NCBI RefSeq assembly: GCF_016802725.1
Contig: NC_052668.1
Span: 12,221,001 to 12,285,000, forward strand
Direction: 5' to 3'
Length of the DNA stretch: 64,000 nucleotides
Origin: Solenopsis invicta
Taxonomy: Eukaryota; Arthropoda; Insecta; Hymenoptera; Formicidae
The notes beneath the pieces are model-generated. The model was not told the DNA's origin and made no database searches. It saw only the letters and a list, made by a program, of their open reading frames with translations. Below are positions 1-13,500 of this stretch, piece after piece; within the stretch, counting starts at the first letter, position 1; each line of letters opens with the position of its first letter. The translations under genes were made by a program, and so were the position numbers.

Positions 1-3000
1 AGTCGATTCTTATTCCAGGACCGTCTTAAATAACGACTCGAGTAGCTAAAAATGCTCTTTGATTGGTTTGATGATATCTTAAGATGGTACTCAAGAATGT
101 TTTAAATATCAGACTCAATTATGAATACCGGCCATAGAATCAATTATCGGCGAACGGATTTGGATTTTCGTGTTACGTTCGTGCGCGTTAGGAATATCGA
201 AAACTCGCGCGATACATCATTAAACTAAGCCAGGCGCTTTGCTTATTATTCCGAACGGAAACGCTGTCTCCATACATTATTCCGATAACAAGAAATATCG
301 TTGAGGCGAATGTTACCACGCAGAAGAATATTGGACTCCTCATTCGTGCGATAGTATACGTATCGCAAACCTGGTTTGTTGACAGTTCGCTGATGTTCGG
401 ACGTAACGATCGGTATGTTCAGGCACGAGAACATAAATCACCGGTGCGAGAACGGTTCCTGGTCGTTTGCAAACGAGCAGTTTGAAACCGGAGCCCCGCA
501 AAGCCGGACGTTGTGTATCGATCCTATTTTAAAGCCGCATCCTGCGCGGACGGTTACGAGCCTGACACTTAGCAGATCGTGAAATCGAGATCTGGAGTAT
601 CTTTCTCGACCGTGGCGCGACGGCGTCGCGTCGTAAAAGACGTGTGGCCTCGCTCGCCTCGCGCATCGAAAAACCAAACGCTCCTCTAATAGACGTATCG
701 ATTTTCTTTTTTTGTCGCGCGCCGCATCTCCTCACCTGTCCATTGGGAGGAAGAGCACCTCCGAGGGTTAAGTCGTATGGAACAAGGTTTAACGCTTAGC
801 GTTAAGTCGGATGGAGTCTTCGAGGTCGAAGGTAGAATTCCCGCGTTTGGAATTCTCCGCTCGATTCAGCGAATGGAAGTCAGGATAAGGCTCGAGAAGT
901 TCTCGCGCTATCAGACAATAAAATCGACCATGGACCATCGCCGACCTGGATGAGCGAGCTGCTCAGCGGATCGTGACTTTACGACCAAAGCTTTTTATAG
1001 ATCACGTTGATTCAAATGTCCCGGCACGTTTGACGTCGCAACGAGCAAATGAATAATTTCGCCATGTCTTTCATGCAAAATAGAAAGTTTCGCAGTTTAA
1101 ATCAATTTGCGGCGCACAATGCCCCAATTAACAGGAGAACAGGGTGGGAAACTTTGAAACGGAGTACGGTAACGAGGTCTGAGATCCAGGCGGTCCAGAG
1201 GCAACTTTAGTTAACGCCGATTGTAATCAATTAAAATTTCTTTCGTTCACACCTCTGTTGGTACAAGGGCTTTCCCGAAGAATTGATTCAATTTAACCTT
1301 TGCAATGTAAAGGTTACAACGTGTTAAATCCCTCAAACTAGGAGCACAGGAGGATTCGTTAGGTTTTGGAGGACACGGTCATAAAATGGTAAAATATAAT
1401 GAATCTTCCTCATCTCGATCCGACCCTCAATCGATCGCTAATAATAATCTAACGGTGACGCACGTCGACCGACGTTATATACGTTAGCGCGCTCGGCCAC
1501 CGGGCCTTCGGCGTCTTACGTTAAATTGGCCCTTAATTTTAGATGCCGCATGATTACGCGACGAAAGCACAATTAATCCCAGGATACACACGTAGAGACA
1601 ATATTTACCGTGCATGACCGACGTGCTCCCTCCCGTTCTTCCTTCTTCCTTCTCCGCATACGTAAATGGGTCAGAGGAGCTGGTGCACAATTTTTTTTTT
1701 TTCAACGCGAAATTACTTTTCTCTCATTTAGATTCAGATACGCAAACAGTGTGAAGCGATTGATCGAAACAATTACGTTTGATCATTTGCTATCCGAGCG
1801 CACGGATAAATATTTTTTAAATGGCACTTTTTCGTTGCGTCACCTGGCGTGTTCTAGCGCCAGGCTGTCGCTAGAAGCGAGTGCAATTGGTACTCTCAAA
1901 GGCATTCTGCGATCCGGTACCTAATAACGCTAACACGAGCTGTTGCTTATAAAGCGCTCGCAAAAATAGATTAACGCCGTGACCATGGCGATGGTGGCAT
2001 GTAACTTACATACCGTGCAAAAATAGTACGAAAATAAACTGGTTTCAGCGCACCTTTGCCTGTCCACGCCCGCGTTTTATGTTGTAAGCGCACAGGGCGG
2101 AAGACATAAAAATAACAAGGCTGGTGTAATTCTCTCTCTCTCTCTTTTCTTCGAAATTTCGCAACGTTCGTTCTAATGAAGAAGAATGTAAGTGACTGTT
2201 TAAAGACTCAGAATAGAATGTCCTCTAAAATTGAGAAAGATTGGATAATACTTTTCGCGAAGGTACACCATCGATAAAGATGAAAACAGCCGCGTGACAC
2301 GCGCAAACAATTAGCGTAAGGAAGGTTAAAACTAATCATGACGTAAGTGTTTCTCATTACGGAAATGAATGATGTCCGATTGAGCGACCAGTCAAGCGGC
2401 AATTGGTTGCCGTTTAGAGTTAATGTAATGATCCCGCGTACACTTTTGAATTTTACAATTCCAAGGAATTGTACCGATTCTGCGATTTTCAAAAATGTCG
2501 AAGAAGCGCGCTCGCAATTCTCTCTTTCTCTCTCTCTCTCTTACGTATCGCAATTGTAAAAATGCGCTCAATGTCGCACATAAATAATACCGCGAACAAT
2601 ATTGTGATATATTACATGTCGCAAGCCATCGTGATGTATGCTCACGGTATACATGAACGCAGAAATGATAATATTAAATGATCGCATTTCGCTGTAACAG
2701 CAAAATGCTAATAGCAATAAAAAGCAAAGAACCGCTTCGGTCATCGAATACGCGAACCGGGAGGCAGTAAGTACAACGACTCGTCGTAAATAATTATGTA
2801 GAGACGTTGAATAATGAAAAAGGGAGACATAGGTCGGCACTGGATCGCGATGTTGTTACGCGGAGTGTTGCTACCAAAAGCCATTTCACGACGCGATGTT
2901 TAATCGGCCCGAACTCAGACCGATTATCAAGGAAAACTTATTCGAAACATAGCAGAATCACTGCAGCGCCATATGACCACATTGTAATCTACACATTGGT

Positions 3001-4604
3001 CCACGGTTTTTTTTTATCATCGTTTCGAGAAAGGAGATATTTTGCGTACGGAGATATCGTGGAGATAGGATTTCGTTGTTATCTGAAGCGTAGGAACTGA
3101 GTCATCATCGGCGACGTCTCCGTTGCACATCACCTGACTGGGACTCGCTCGAAATAATAAGTACGGTTTCCCCGAGATGGAAAAACAAACGTACGACTCG
3201 ATAAAAGCGTGTTTATCCGCGATAAGCGGAGCAGAGCACTCGTCGCCCGGTTGCATGCCGTAACGCAAGCGGTACGCTCACACTTCTCCCTGTATCGGGC
3301 GAGCGGGTATCCGAGCCGAACGTGAATTCGACTGAGATGTAGATTGGAAATTCTCCGGCTTCGTAAACGCGGTCGTTGACTTCGGCAACAGGAGCGCAAC
3401 GACACTAGCGAATCGATTATGTGAATCGCGATCTACGCTCGAGCGTGAACGATTGTGATTTGGAACACAGAGTCGCATGGGAACCGATACAGCTGACATT
3501 ACTGCGTATTTCGCTGAACAAGATTTATAAGGAGATAGATAATTTTTTAACTGCTTCTTTTATCGCGCAAGCAAATTGAGCGTACGTCCATAACATTGCA
3601 AAATGACGAGATGTGAACGCAACACGCTGTCTGTTTAACACTCGTATTTTGTCTTTTTTCTTTTGTGCGTTGAATCACATGATTCGTACATTGTCTCGAT
3701 CTCCATGTAATCGCGAATACTAGAAAAAAAAATACAGTAAAAGAATCACATTCATTAAACTTGAGGAAAGTATATAAAATCACACAAACAATACAAGCAC
3801 GAAGACCTAGCTGCGACCGTAAAAGGCATTCTTATTTAATTTAAAAAGAATCACCTCTGAATTTATTACGCGTGTATGACGTCTAAATTTGCCAGGTAAC
3901 CATACCGTTCATAATTAATTCGATTTGTTCCAACGGAGTTTCAAGTTTGTTTTAGTATCAAATACGACATCAATATCTTGCACGTGTAAGTCGAGGTCAA
4001 ATTCCAAAACTTTAGATACCCATTTCGCATGCAAACTTCAAACTTTCGTGTATGCACCGATGACAGTTTCATGGTTATTAAAGTAATTATACGACGTTGA
4101 AGACATTAGCAATTACTTTTGTCCCGGGACCTTGTATTATATTGATATTACAATACAACAAACGTGTGGCGGAGTTACGCCCTTTGGAAATCAATGGCAA
4201 TATTTGTAAGCTAAATTAACATTGATCACGTTACTTCGCAACAGTATCCGAACACATTCCGTTGTGTAAATCCGTAAAACGGTCCGTTACATTGAAGCCA
4301 TTCCTCGCTCCTCACGGTGCGGCGCGTGAGTGGCCAACATCTGTCGATGCCCAAGTGCCACTTCTGACGCCACCGAATCTTACGCGAGACTTCGTTGGAA
4401 TGATCAAAATGGAGAAACACTTTGCCTAAAAATATGCGAAATATATATTCACGAGTTTAAGTTTAAACAGCTCGGAACAAGTGTGGCAGGTGGCTGTTGT
4501 CAGCTGTTTATCGCTACAATGCGCGTTATTTGTTTATCATCGATCTGTCAATATTGCGTTTGTGCGGTCCCCTGACGCGTATAAATCATTTCTCGATTTG
4601 CGCA

Positions 4605-4632
4605 GTGTGTGTGTGTGCGCGCGCGCGCGCGC
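4605..4632. repeat. GT then GC dinucleotide run
   Basis: A GT run changes into a GC run without interruption. Confidence 0.9.
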
Positions 4633-4924
4633 CATTGGATCAGTAATCGCTACAGTTCGTGTAATGATCCTTAACACCTGAGACTTTATTCTTCGTCTTG
4701 GTAGATAATCAAATATCGAACCATAAATTACTGTCTTTGCAATTATTTAAAATTCAGAAACAGCGAATTCGAAGATTACACCAATGTAGGAAAAAAAACC
4801 TGGCGAAAACATTTTTTTGCAACATATTTTTTACTTTCTTCGAGATGAACCTTAGAGATGCCAGCATCAGTAATAATATAATAAATTGCTGATTTAATTC
4901 TGTGATATTATTTTTCTGGATTCA

Positions 4925-5065
4925 ACTTAAGAGCTGTGTTTAAAACCGAAAGTAAAACGCACAGTTCAAAAGGGCTAGACATTTTTGTAAGATTATACAA
5001 GAAATATTATTTCAGCAGTAATTGTAAGATCTTGTTGTGACCGTATACTCTTCTCGATTTTAATT
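4925..5065 (+). repeat. Dispersed repeat C, copy 1
   Basis: Shares interrupted similarity with 16815-16955 in the same orientation: the TTAAGAGCTG start, the ACACGAGAAATATTATTT/CAAGAAATATTATTT core and the following arrangement. Both copies are diverged, and the family is not recognised. Confidence 0.5.
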
Positions 5066-7749
5066 TTATTGTATGCAAATTGCGGTCTTGGTTCCAACAC
5101 TAATCAATGTAGAAAAAATTGAAAAGCAATTCTTTTCAACTTTCTGCACGGAGATTAGAAATCTTGGTTACATCAAAACAAGTTCTTGAGCCCTATAAAA
5201 GTTTCAGATGATCCGCGTAACCTTATCTGCATGCCTCTCTCCGTATAGAGCTGGATAAACTGACGCGAATTCCGTTACGCAAATCCGAGATATCAAACTT
5301 CGTTCAAAGTTCTAAATTGCTCGATCAGGTCGATTCCCACACCTTAATCGAGACTTTAGTTTCGCAGGTAATGGACGCGGCCGTAAGTCACGCTTTGTCA
5401 GCCGGCTGACTAAGGCAAAGCTCCGACGAGACGATCTTAGCCATCGGAAAAGTGTTCGAAACGGAAGAGAGATCGTGCGGTAGTCGTGGCTATTTGCAAA
5501 TTCTATGGGGCGCAGTGACGCGTGAAAGACCCTTTTATCAGCCTACGAGTGGGGCATCGAGTTCTTTTGTATCAAGAAAGACGGCCACGTCGTCATTGGC
5601 GCCTGTTCGCGGGTCTGGACTCATCCTCCTCCCCCGCAAACAGGCGCTACTTGATATATCCCTGTTGTATATTCATGTTGTACCTTCGTCGTATCTTTGT
5701 GATACGTCGCATCGGTGTACGGGTTAAGAAAATACAGACCGTGATAAAATGCCGCTCGAAACGGTGCACAACTGAAGGGCGGCCGATACACCGTTTATGA
5801 CGTTTGACATTCTCCGGCTAGGCGAGCGCGATAAGGCTTGACGCTTGGTTTGGAAATATCAAAAGTCGCCAAGACGAAATTCCGCACGGGATAGACAGGA
5901 AACGTTTTACAATCATTTTCTGCAATTTTCTAAAGCGTAAAAGGTTACGTTATGTTACATCATGTATTAATGGAGAACGCAATTTTCTCCATTGATTTTT
6001 CCTCGATAAAACATTGTTTTCTTACTTTTCTGTACGTTTAAACATTAATGCGTGAATATATTATTTGCCTTGAGGGATTTAGCTTCGATCAATTGGTCAA
6101 TCAATCAGAACTCTTATTTTCAATTTAAATTGATTCATTTCGTAACAAATATTTATCACAATACGTGGTAAATATTTTCGCTTGTAAAGAGTATTATTAT
6201 TATTATTGCAGCGGCGCCAGATAAACAAACATCGAAAACATCGTGAGGATTATTTCGTTGCGATCAATTTGTGTTTTATGCACTTCGCATCATATCTTCA
6301 TTTAAGAAAGTGAATATTTCCGGATCAATGAAGACATTATTCATACACTTGGCGGGGACGCCCTAATTCATAAAGTTGCATCAGTTTGGGCGTATTCAAG
6401 GCGTATGCATCACATATCATGATTGGTTATTCGGTGAAACAGCAAAACTGCTTGATCTGACAGTTTGACAGTTTTACGTTTAACACGTGTCAATAAAGTA
6501 AAAAGATAAATAGATACCAGATTACGCAATTCATAAAAAGTTGTAAAAAAATCGTAGATTTAAGTAGAATTTAATTTAATGCCAATTTTGGATTTGATGA
6601 TTATATTTATGTCTTTCGCAAAATTATTAAATTGTAAGAATTAAGTGCAAATTAAGCGAGAGGGAAAACAACAGAGTATGTGAAAAGACAAATGAGAGAA
6701 AATGTGCGAGGCAAATATGCATATATACCCTTTTTTTCTAAACATGAAAATATATATGCAACAAAAATAATTTTAATAAACTAATAAAACAAAAGAAAAA
6801 AATATTTTGTAAAAATTTAACAAATTAAATTAAATAATATGAAGCATATGCTAATGACTACATCCATCGTGCATACCTTGATAATGTATATTTATTTTTC
6901 GCTTGCAAAATGTGTAATTAATTCCATTGAAAGAATTTAATTTCAATTTGGAATATATAAAAAACTTTTAAAAATTGATAGATTATTTTAAGAGAGCCAG
7001 CAAAGAAATCAAATTCCAAAAATCATGATCTCCAAGATTTCTAGAATTTTAAGTGTAGGAGAATTTTAATCATAAGAACTTACACTTTTAAAAATACACT
7101 CAAATTTACAAAAATTTTTGTTGCTAGATATCTGTGGTATTTGTACACAGTTAAAAAATTTATATTAAATATTTAATATACATCGTTTTGACTGATCCAC
7201 TCTAATTTTTGTATTATTTTTACATAAGATAAATACGTAAAGTAATAAATATTACATAAAAGATTAATACAAAAAACATGTAGCATTTTGACAATTTGAA
7301 AATAAATTGTGAAAATATATTTCAGCAATATTAACATATATAATATATTAACATATACATTTTATTCGTTTATCTTAGAATTTCAAACCATTATTTTTAT
7401 ATATATTAATTGTTTATTTATCCATTCAAATTGTATTATTTTAATAGAAAAGAAATCACTCATTTTTATTTTATTGAATAACTTTGTTTCTAGTCGATAT
7501 TTTATATTGAAACTCGAATGATAATATTCATCAAAATGCTGTTTAACAGATTCTAGACTCAAAGTAATGAAATATTTATTACTTAGGACGTAATTTATAA
7601 AAATAACACATTGCATAATAGATGGATGAAAAAAAGTGATAGTGATTCTTATAAGAATTGTCAGCTATTATATATTGACACATTAACGTCATTAAAAACG
7701 GCTATTAAACGACTAATTCCATGAACAATTGTTATGTGTAATTCGTCAC

Positions 7750-7814
7750 CTAATAACGGAAATAACAGGGATAGCCGTAATATCCACAGTAACCATAATA
7801 CCCTCTTCTCTCTG
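7750..7814 (-). CDS. Candidate terminal exon encoding a Gly/Tyr-rich C terminus
   Basis: On the minus strand a splice acceptor (taacatttttttag) ends at 7815. It is followed by an open segment of 20 codons and a TAG stop at 7752-7750. The encoded tail is ERRGYYGYCGYYGYPCYFRY. Glycine and tyrosine codons vary (GGT, GGA, GGC, TAT, TAC), so this is not a simple DNA repeat. Short secreted Gly/Tyr-rich peptides, such as YGGY-type antimicrobial or neuropeptide-like precursors and some cuticle proteins, have tails of this kind. The exon would be entered in phase 1. No upstream exon with a signal peptide was found, so the gene is incomplete and the call is tentative. A minus-strand AATAAA lies roughly 175 bp downstream. 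Confidence 0.4.
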
Positions 7815-8758
7815 CTAAAAAAATGTTAAATATGAATTCAACATAACATATTCAAATAATACAATCACATTGAATTAAATTAACGCGAATAAAATATTAA
7901 AAATTTTAACAAAGACCGATTTTAACATAAATATAAATTGTTTTTTTTTTTTACTGTATGATATATACAGTACATTTAGCGCTTTGCGTTTTGAAACAAA
8001 CGTTTATATTTATCACATAGTGAAGAACATTTCTTTTGATATAGGGAAATTACCAGACGCGACGATAAAGTTCCCGGAAAATACTGTGCAATATCGTGAT
8101 GCATTGTTAGAAAACGTTTACGCCTCGAAAGAATAGATAACCAATTGTTCGGCCGATTTGCCTGAGCTCGGTCGAGGTCAGTTCAATTGCCTCGACCCCA
8201 TAGCGTTCGATCGTGCGAGCGGACCTCGCTTGTAACAAAAAAAAGGCCCGCTCTCAAGATTTTCCCCCGTAGTCGGACCGGTTCGAACATAGTATATTCT
8301 CTGTGCGAGATCACCGAACCGGAAACGGCCGTTTCAAAGACATTGTAGCGTCAATGTGTCTGCCAGAACGTCGTAGAAAGCGCTCAGATTTTCGGCAAGG
8401 ACAAAATGCGTGGGAACACATAATCTCTATATCTCTCGATCAATTTGAGGGTTTAGGAAATTTCCAGAAAATATTTGAAAATTTATTCTAGAATTATAGA
8501 TAAAGCGCTTTAGATAAGCACGATAATTAAAACGAATTAGCATTATCGCGCATGACCACTTCAAATACTATTTGCTGACAATGAGTCATTCCCTCGGTAC
8601 CGTATGTCTAAGCACACAGATAGGTATTAACTCTCCGTGGAATGTCATTAAATTAATCCAGGAGTGGCCGCCAACTTTGTTACGGTGTCATTGCTCGCCA
8701 GATGCAATTCGATTACAATCAATTCTTTCATTCATAAGTAAATTATTGTTATACGTAT

Positions 8759-8854
<96 letters not shown>

Positions 8855-10363
8855 ATACAAGTGTTTTTTAATAACGGTGTCCCTTGTATCGTTATGTATA
8901 TGTATCGTTTTCGATATCGTTACCCTCCTTACTCGTCGCAGCGTGAATTTCATAAAAAGATTAAAAACTTTTATCGCGAGATATATATAATCCTAATATA
9001 TGAGTATATATTAACGTTCAGATAGCGACAATCATTAGCCATAAAACAAAGTGCATAGGAAACGTGCGGGCAGAAGGCTGCTATTAGTGCTTAAAAACAG
9101 ATCGGTTCAATATCTCTTCATTGCTCGGCGTGAATCCAGGTCCACCCCGTGACCGCTGGACCGAGTCGGCTGGAATCATTGGCGCGATTACGTGGCTAGT
9201 TATTGATTTTTCGCGAGAATTCTTTTTCTTCCAATGAAGTTTGCAGAAAATAAATTCCGAGCAACTTAACGAGCATAGAAATTTAATCACGCCAGCCTGC
9301 GGGCTATATGCAGGGAAAAAAGGTTTTCCGCCAAGTTTTTGCGCTCCAGTTACAAGCTGGTAGTGGAACAAACACTACCTTCCGATTGTAAGCTGATTAG
9401 TCGCTGGAACTTTCTTATTACGGTCGATATTGGTATTAGACTTTAAATGACACGCCCGCCGAGCAGAACATGTCTATGGAACCTCTTTCATATTCCCTCT
9501 CTCTTGGAAAACAGAAAGAATTTTTATAATTGGAATACTCTTAAAAGAGATAATGATTTAGGGATTATCACTTTGATACAAAAGTTCTCTTATCTCTCTG
9601 AAATTGCTTGCTACATTTAAAGACGATTTTTTAGTGGTCCAATCGACCTTGCCTTGCTATATAACGCAAATCAGTTCGTTCACAAAAAAGATGTGAAAAA
9701 GGTACGGCAAGAGGGCCAATCGCATTTGCAATCTGTTCAGAGGGGTCATTCGGCGTACGCAAAGTTTGCTCACCACATGGCCCCGGATATGTGTGCCGGA
9801 AATGATCTAATCCATCGGGGAATTTTCCACGAAGGAGCGGCGACGTAAATCGACGCAACCCCGTTATTAATGCATTCCGACTTCGTACGTACGTAACTCG
9901 CGTCTATCGATATTTGTGCCACCGAGCAAATCGGCGCGGAAGAGAACGAAAAAAGAGAGAGAGAGAAAAATTCATGCCGTGTCGCGCGGAGTAACGTAAT
10001 ACTCAACGAGATGATCCCTGGATTCGCGCGGTCGTTTGTTCCCGCTAATCACAACTGGTTCCGCGAAATGCTGCTTTTGCTGGGACGGTGCCAGTAGTTG
10101 GAAGCCGCCCGTAATGAACGTGACAAATGAACGTGATTATCGATCGAACGGTACAATAGGAGGCAGCGAACGGAGGTTCTCGGTCACCGCGCCGCGCGAG
10201 GAATTCTCGAGTCCTCGCTCAATTATGGAGCGAGCCACATCGAGTCGAATATTGGGGTCATGGGTCGGGGCGGTCTCGGGAATACCGATGGGGAAGGTCA
10301 AGTACGTGTATCATGCCAATGCAAAACCCTGGTAATAACAGTAAAGGGCTTCCTGTGTTTCAG
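7815..10363. other. Non-coding stretch between the Gly/Tyr exon and FAM151
   Basis: It holds a long CT microsatellite (8766-8849) and otherwise mixed-composition unique sequence. The missing upstream exons of both the minus-strand Gly/Tyr gene and the plus-strand FAM151 gene could lie here. No ATG plus hydrophobic core plus donor combination was found on either strand. Confidence 0.45.
8766..8849. repeat. CT microsatellite, 42 uninterrupted units
   Basis: Perfect CT dinucleotide run of 84 bp, flanked by CCCTC on the left and TTTC on the right. It creates artificial Ser-Leu and Glu-Arg open frames. Confidence 0.97.
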
Positions 10364-10504
10364 AGGCTGCAATGAGTACTAACAATTGCTCGAATCCATG
10401 CTATCCGAACCAGTTCTTTCAGAACATCGAAGGCAATCTCACGAAGATCGTTTGGGCGCACGCTGTCAACAGCCGAGCGAAATTGGAGGAGGCACTCTTA
10501 TCAA
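10364..10504 (+). CDS. FAM151: FAM151 coding exon with WAHAVNS motif
   Basis: The acceptor tgtgtttcag ends at 10363 and the donor is gtaagt at 10505. The exon is open from its first base, reading (x)AG GCT GCA and then ATG at 10372, so translation may come in from an upstream exon in phase 1. It encodes two cysteines in NNCSNPCYP, then GNLTKIVWAHAVNS, the first conserved block of the family, with the histidine at residue 30. It ends in phase 1 and the split codon becomes Lys45. The ATG could be the real start only if the protein lacks a cleavable signal, which its sequon density argues against. Confidence 0.82.
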
Positions 10505-13500
10505 GTAAGTCAATCGTCGATAAGCGCAACGCGGACTTCTCTTCGTTCCTCGTTTATTGCATTCGAGAGATGAGCAGACAGACGACGTTGCTCTGGTTAC
10601 CCTCGCGTGTTCAAATACCGGCCAGTATTGTCAAGAATGACGGTATCGTCTTGGAGATATTCGATATGGTTTCAGTAAACATACCTTTCGGATTTTTGAG
10701 CTTGGACAGAAAGAAGTTAAACAAAAATTGTTTATTTGACACATGTCACAAGCTAGCAACATTTGAATTTCACATCTAAATATAATTCATTGTATATCAA
10801 CAGTGAACACGTTTTATTAATCACGAAGCGGACTCGCGTGGGTGACGTACGTTATTTTTTGATTGCTTTTTATTCAATTTTCCGCTCGGCGGACAAAATC
10901 CGTAACTTGGAGGGATCTCGAACGAAGCGACGCTGCAACGTTGCAATTTCATGTTAAATGCAAAACGATGCGCGCCAGGGTTGACATCCAAGACATTATT
11001 TCACAGGCATTACTTCGACGTAATTTACTTTCGAGACGCGATCGCTCGAGGGTTAACCATTATTACCATCAACCGCGCTATCTACACCAATAAAATTGCA
11101 AAAGATAATAATTGTACAAAAAAAAATGATCGTCAACGGGCAATACTAGCGCTCACGCATATCTGATAGAGAAGCATTCGCTGTAATTGCAGTAATATGA
11201 AGCAATTTAGATATCAATCTGACGCGTCGTCGCAATACTATTTGCAAGCGAGCAATAATCATGGTAAATATTTAACATTGTGAAATGTACCAGCCGGAAG
11301 GCAACCTCGAAGGCGAAGACGGCGCGTTTCGATAGGACAGCTAATTTACCGAGAGTTCGCGACTTCCATCGACCGTCAACGTATTATTAGTTAATGAACT
11401 ACGTGGCATTTCGCTACGTACGCACGACTCTAGCCTTCGATACCGCCGCTCTTTTTGCGTTTGTCATTCTCATGGATAATCCCATGTATCAATATCGTCC
11501 GATTGTGCGCGCCTTTGTGTGCACAACCCGCATAGGATGACACGTATTTTTACATCGGCGCGCTTTAAATAATAGCGGAATGTCCTTGAAAAGTGCGCTT
11601 CCAGAAATATCGACAGCGAGGGAAAGAGCTTCAAGCGAGGTGTGTCTGCATCTCTCCTCTCGGTGATTTCTTTCGCGCGCTTTCGCGAAGCGTGGAGTCC
11701 GTGATGTACATACGTCGCCGCGGTCGCGAGATTAATCTCGTATTTTTACAGCGGCTCTCTTTCCTCCGATATGCACTTCGTACCACTCGATTCCGGACGT
11801 CACGGTACACTTTGAATTTAGCATGAAACTTTCCTCGACTTCGTGCTGAAAAAAAAGAAAAAGTGAGAGAGCAGTTCGAACTCTTGAGTTAAAATTTTCT
11901 ATTCCTCTGTGTTCCATCCTCATACTGGATCCTCATAGATAAGTCATTTGTACGCAGTCATGTCTGACGCGAGAGTTCTCGAAAAGTATTCGCGCCTCCG
12001 CTGAATCTCAATGAGACGTCAAGGTAGTCGTCGGTCGAAAAACGGAAGTTCCTTCGTTATTCAGTTCCGCGACTGGCTACGTCATTCAATGATGAAATTT
12101 GCAACTGGAGACGCACTAAATTCATCGCTGATCGCACACCCATCACACGTTTCTCCTAAATTTTTCGAATCTTCTTTTACTGCGTCAGATCCTCTTCTTC
12201 CAATCCTCTTCTTTAATTTCCTGCGAATCTTCCTCGAAACGCGACGATTACTTTAGTACTCGCAAAAAACCACTGCGGTTTTGCGAAGCGTGTAAATATC
12301 GTACATCCCTTCGTACACCACGGCCCTCTGGAGTGACGTGAATCTATCGCTGCGCACCTTCAGTCTTCGGAAAAGCCTGAATTTTCGGTCATTCTTACGT
12401 TACACACTGACGGATGTGTGGATCCGGTAGTCTTCCAGCCTCTTTAGGCGTGATCGATATTCGCCACACGTGCATATACATACCCGGAACCCTCCCGTCC
12501 AACCAGCCGTCTCAACGATGGCTGCTGCCTCACACTCTCTCGCGCGCACACAAGCACACGTACCCACAGCAACCGACTTTCCTTTTTAAAGAGGATGTCA
12601 TGATGCTGGAGGCCGACGTCGTATTGGGCAACCTTAACAATAACACCGAAATGATTCCGATAATGGCGCATCCACCAAACACGACGAGCGATCTCTCACT
12701 CGAGGACTTTCTCAATATCACCAGCAACAGCAGAATGGGCATCAAGCTCGACTTCAAGACCGATGAAGCTTTCGAGAATAGCAAATCTATCCTCAAGAAC
12801 TGGCGATCAATCGTGCGTATACACATGCATGCATCGCTTGATTATTTAGAACGTAATTAAAGCGTAATGGCTATAAAAAAAATATTTGTTTGTTCAGCTT
12901 GTCAAGCGTCCAGTTTTCCTCAATGCAGACATTCTTGCTGGACCAGTCAATGCTACCACCATTCCGCTTAACGCAACAGCATTCCTGAAAGGAGCTAACG
13001 AAACCATGCCGGAGTCTATTCTCTCTATTGGTTGGACAACCAGGTAAACAACTAGGCACACTGAACAGAGTAACAGCAGTTTTCTAATATGCAACCTTGT
13101 AATTAATCAGCCGTATAAGCAAAGAAATATATATTGTGACCCTCACGGCACACAAGATCTCGTATAAAAAAAAGAGATTATAAATATAAAGACCTTGAAA
13201 GAAGAGATAATTCAACTTAAAGCTCCAATGGCATATGTTATTGAATGTACGTCAATATTATGGACGTATATTATAACGAGGACATTTGAAAGCTCAATGG
13301 ATGAATAATAAAAAAAAGGCTTTGGATTCAATAATTAAAAGAAATAATCGCTTACTTGTACCTATAAGGTTTTAATCGAATTAGATGCTTCTACAAGCAC
13401 AGTAGTGTGCATAGGATAAGCATATTTGCAAGAGAATTTTTTTCATTCAATCCGTCGTATTAATAAAGCAATCAAGAACTAATTATAATTTTTGTCTAGC

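Larger units (their letters stand above)
1..7749. other. Intergenic or intronic DNA, no gene supported
   Basis: All open frames are short, overlap on both strands and show no family resemblance. The first 5.9 kb are moderately CpG-rich, and from about 5.9 kb the sequence becomes strongly AT-rich. It contains small CT runs near 2135 and 2519-2541, a GT/GC run at 4605-4632 and one copy of a dispersed repeat near 4.9-5.1 kb. The upstream exon of the FAM151 gene could lie here but was not recognised. Confidence 0.5.

Noticed and set aside
8572..8953. Ser-Leu repeat frame and antisense Glu-Arg repeat frame
   Set aside because: Produced by the CT microsatellite.
12414..12591. Upstream extension of the FAM151 second coding exon to an ATG at 12414
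   Set aside because: The extension has no family similarity and lies before a proper acceptor, and the exon at 10364-10504 supplies the conserved WAHAVNS block instead.
12894..13094. Minus-strand frame with a hydrophobic start (HIRKLLLLCSVCLVVYLVV)
   Set aside because: It is antisense to a FAM151 exon and intron, begins at a non-ATG codon and has no independent support.
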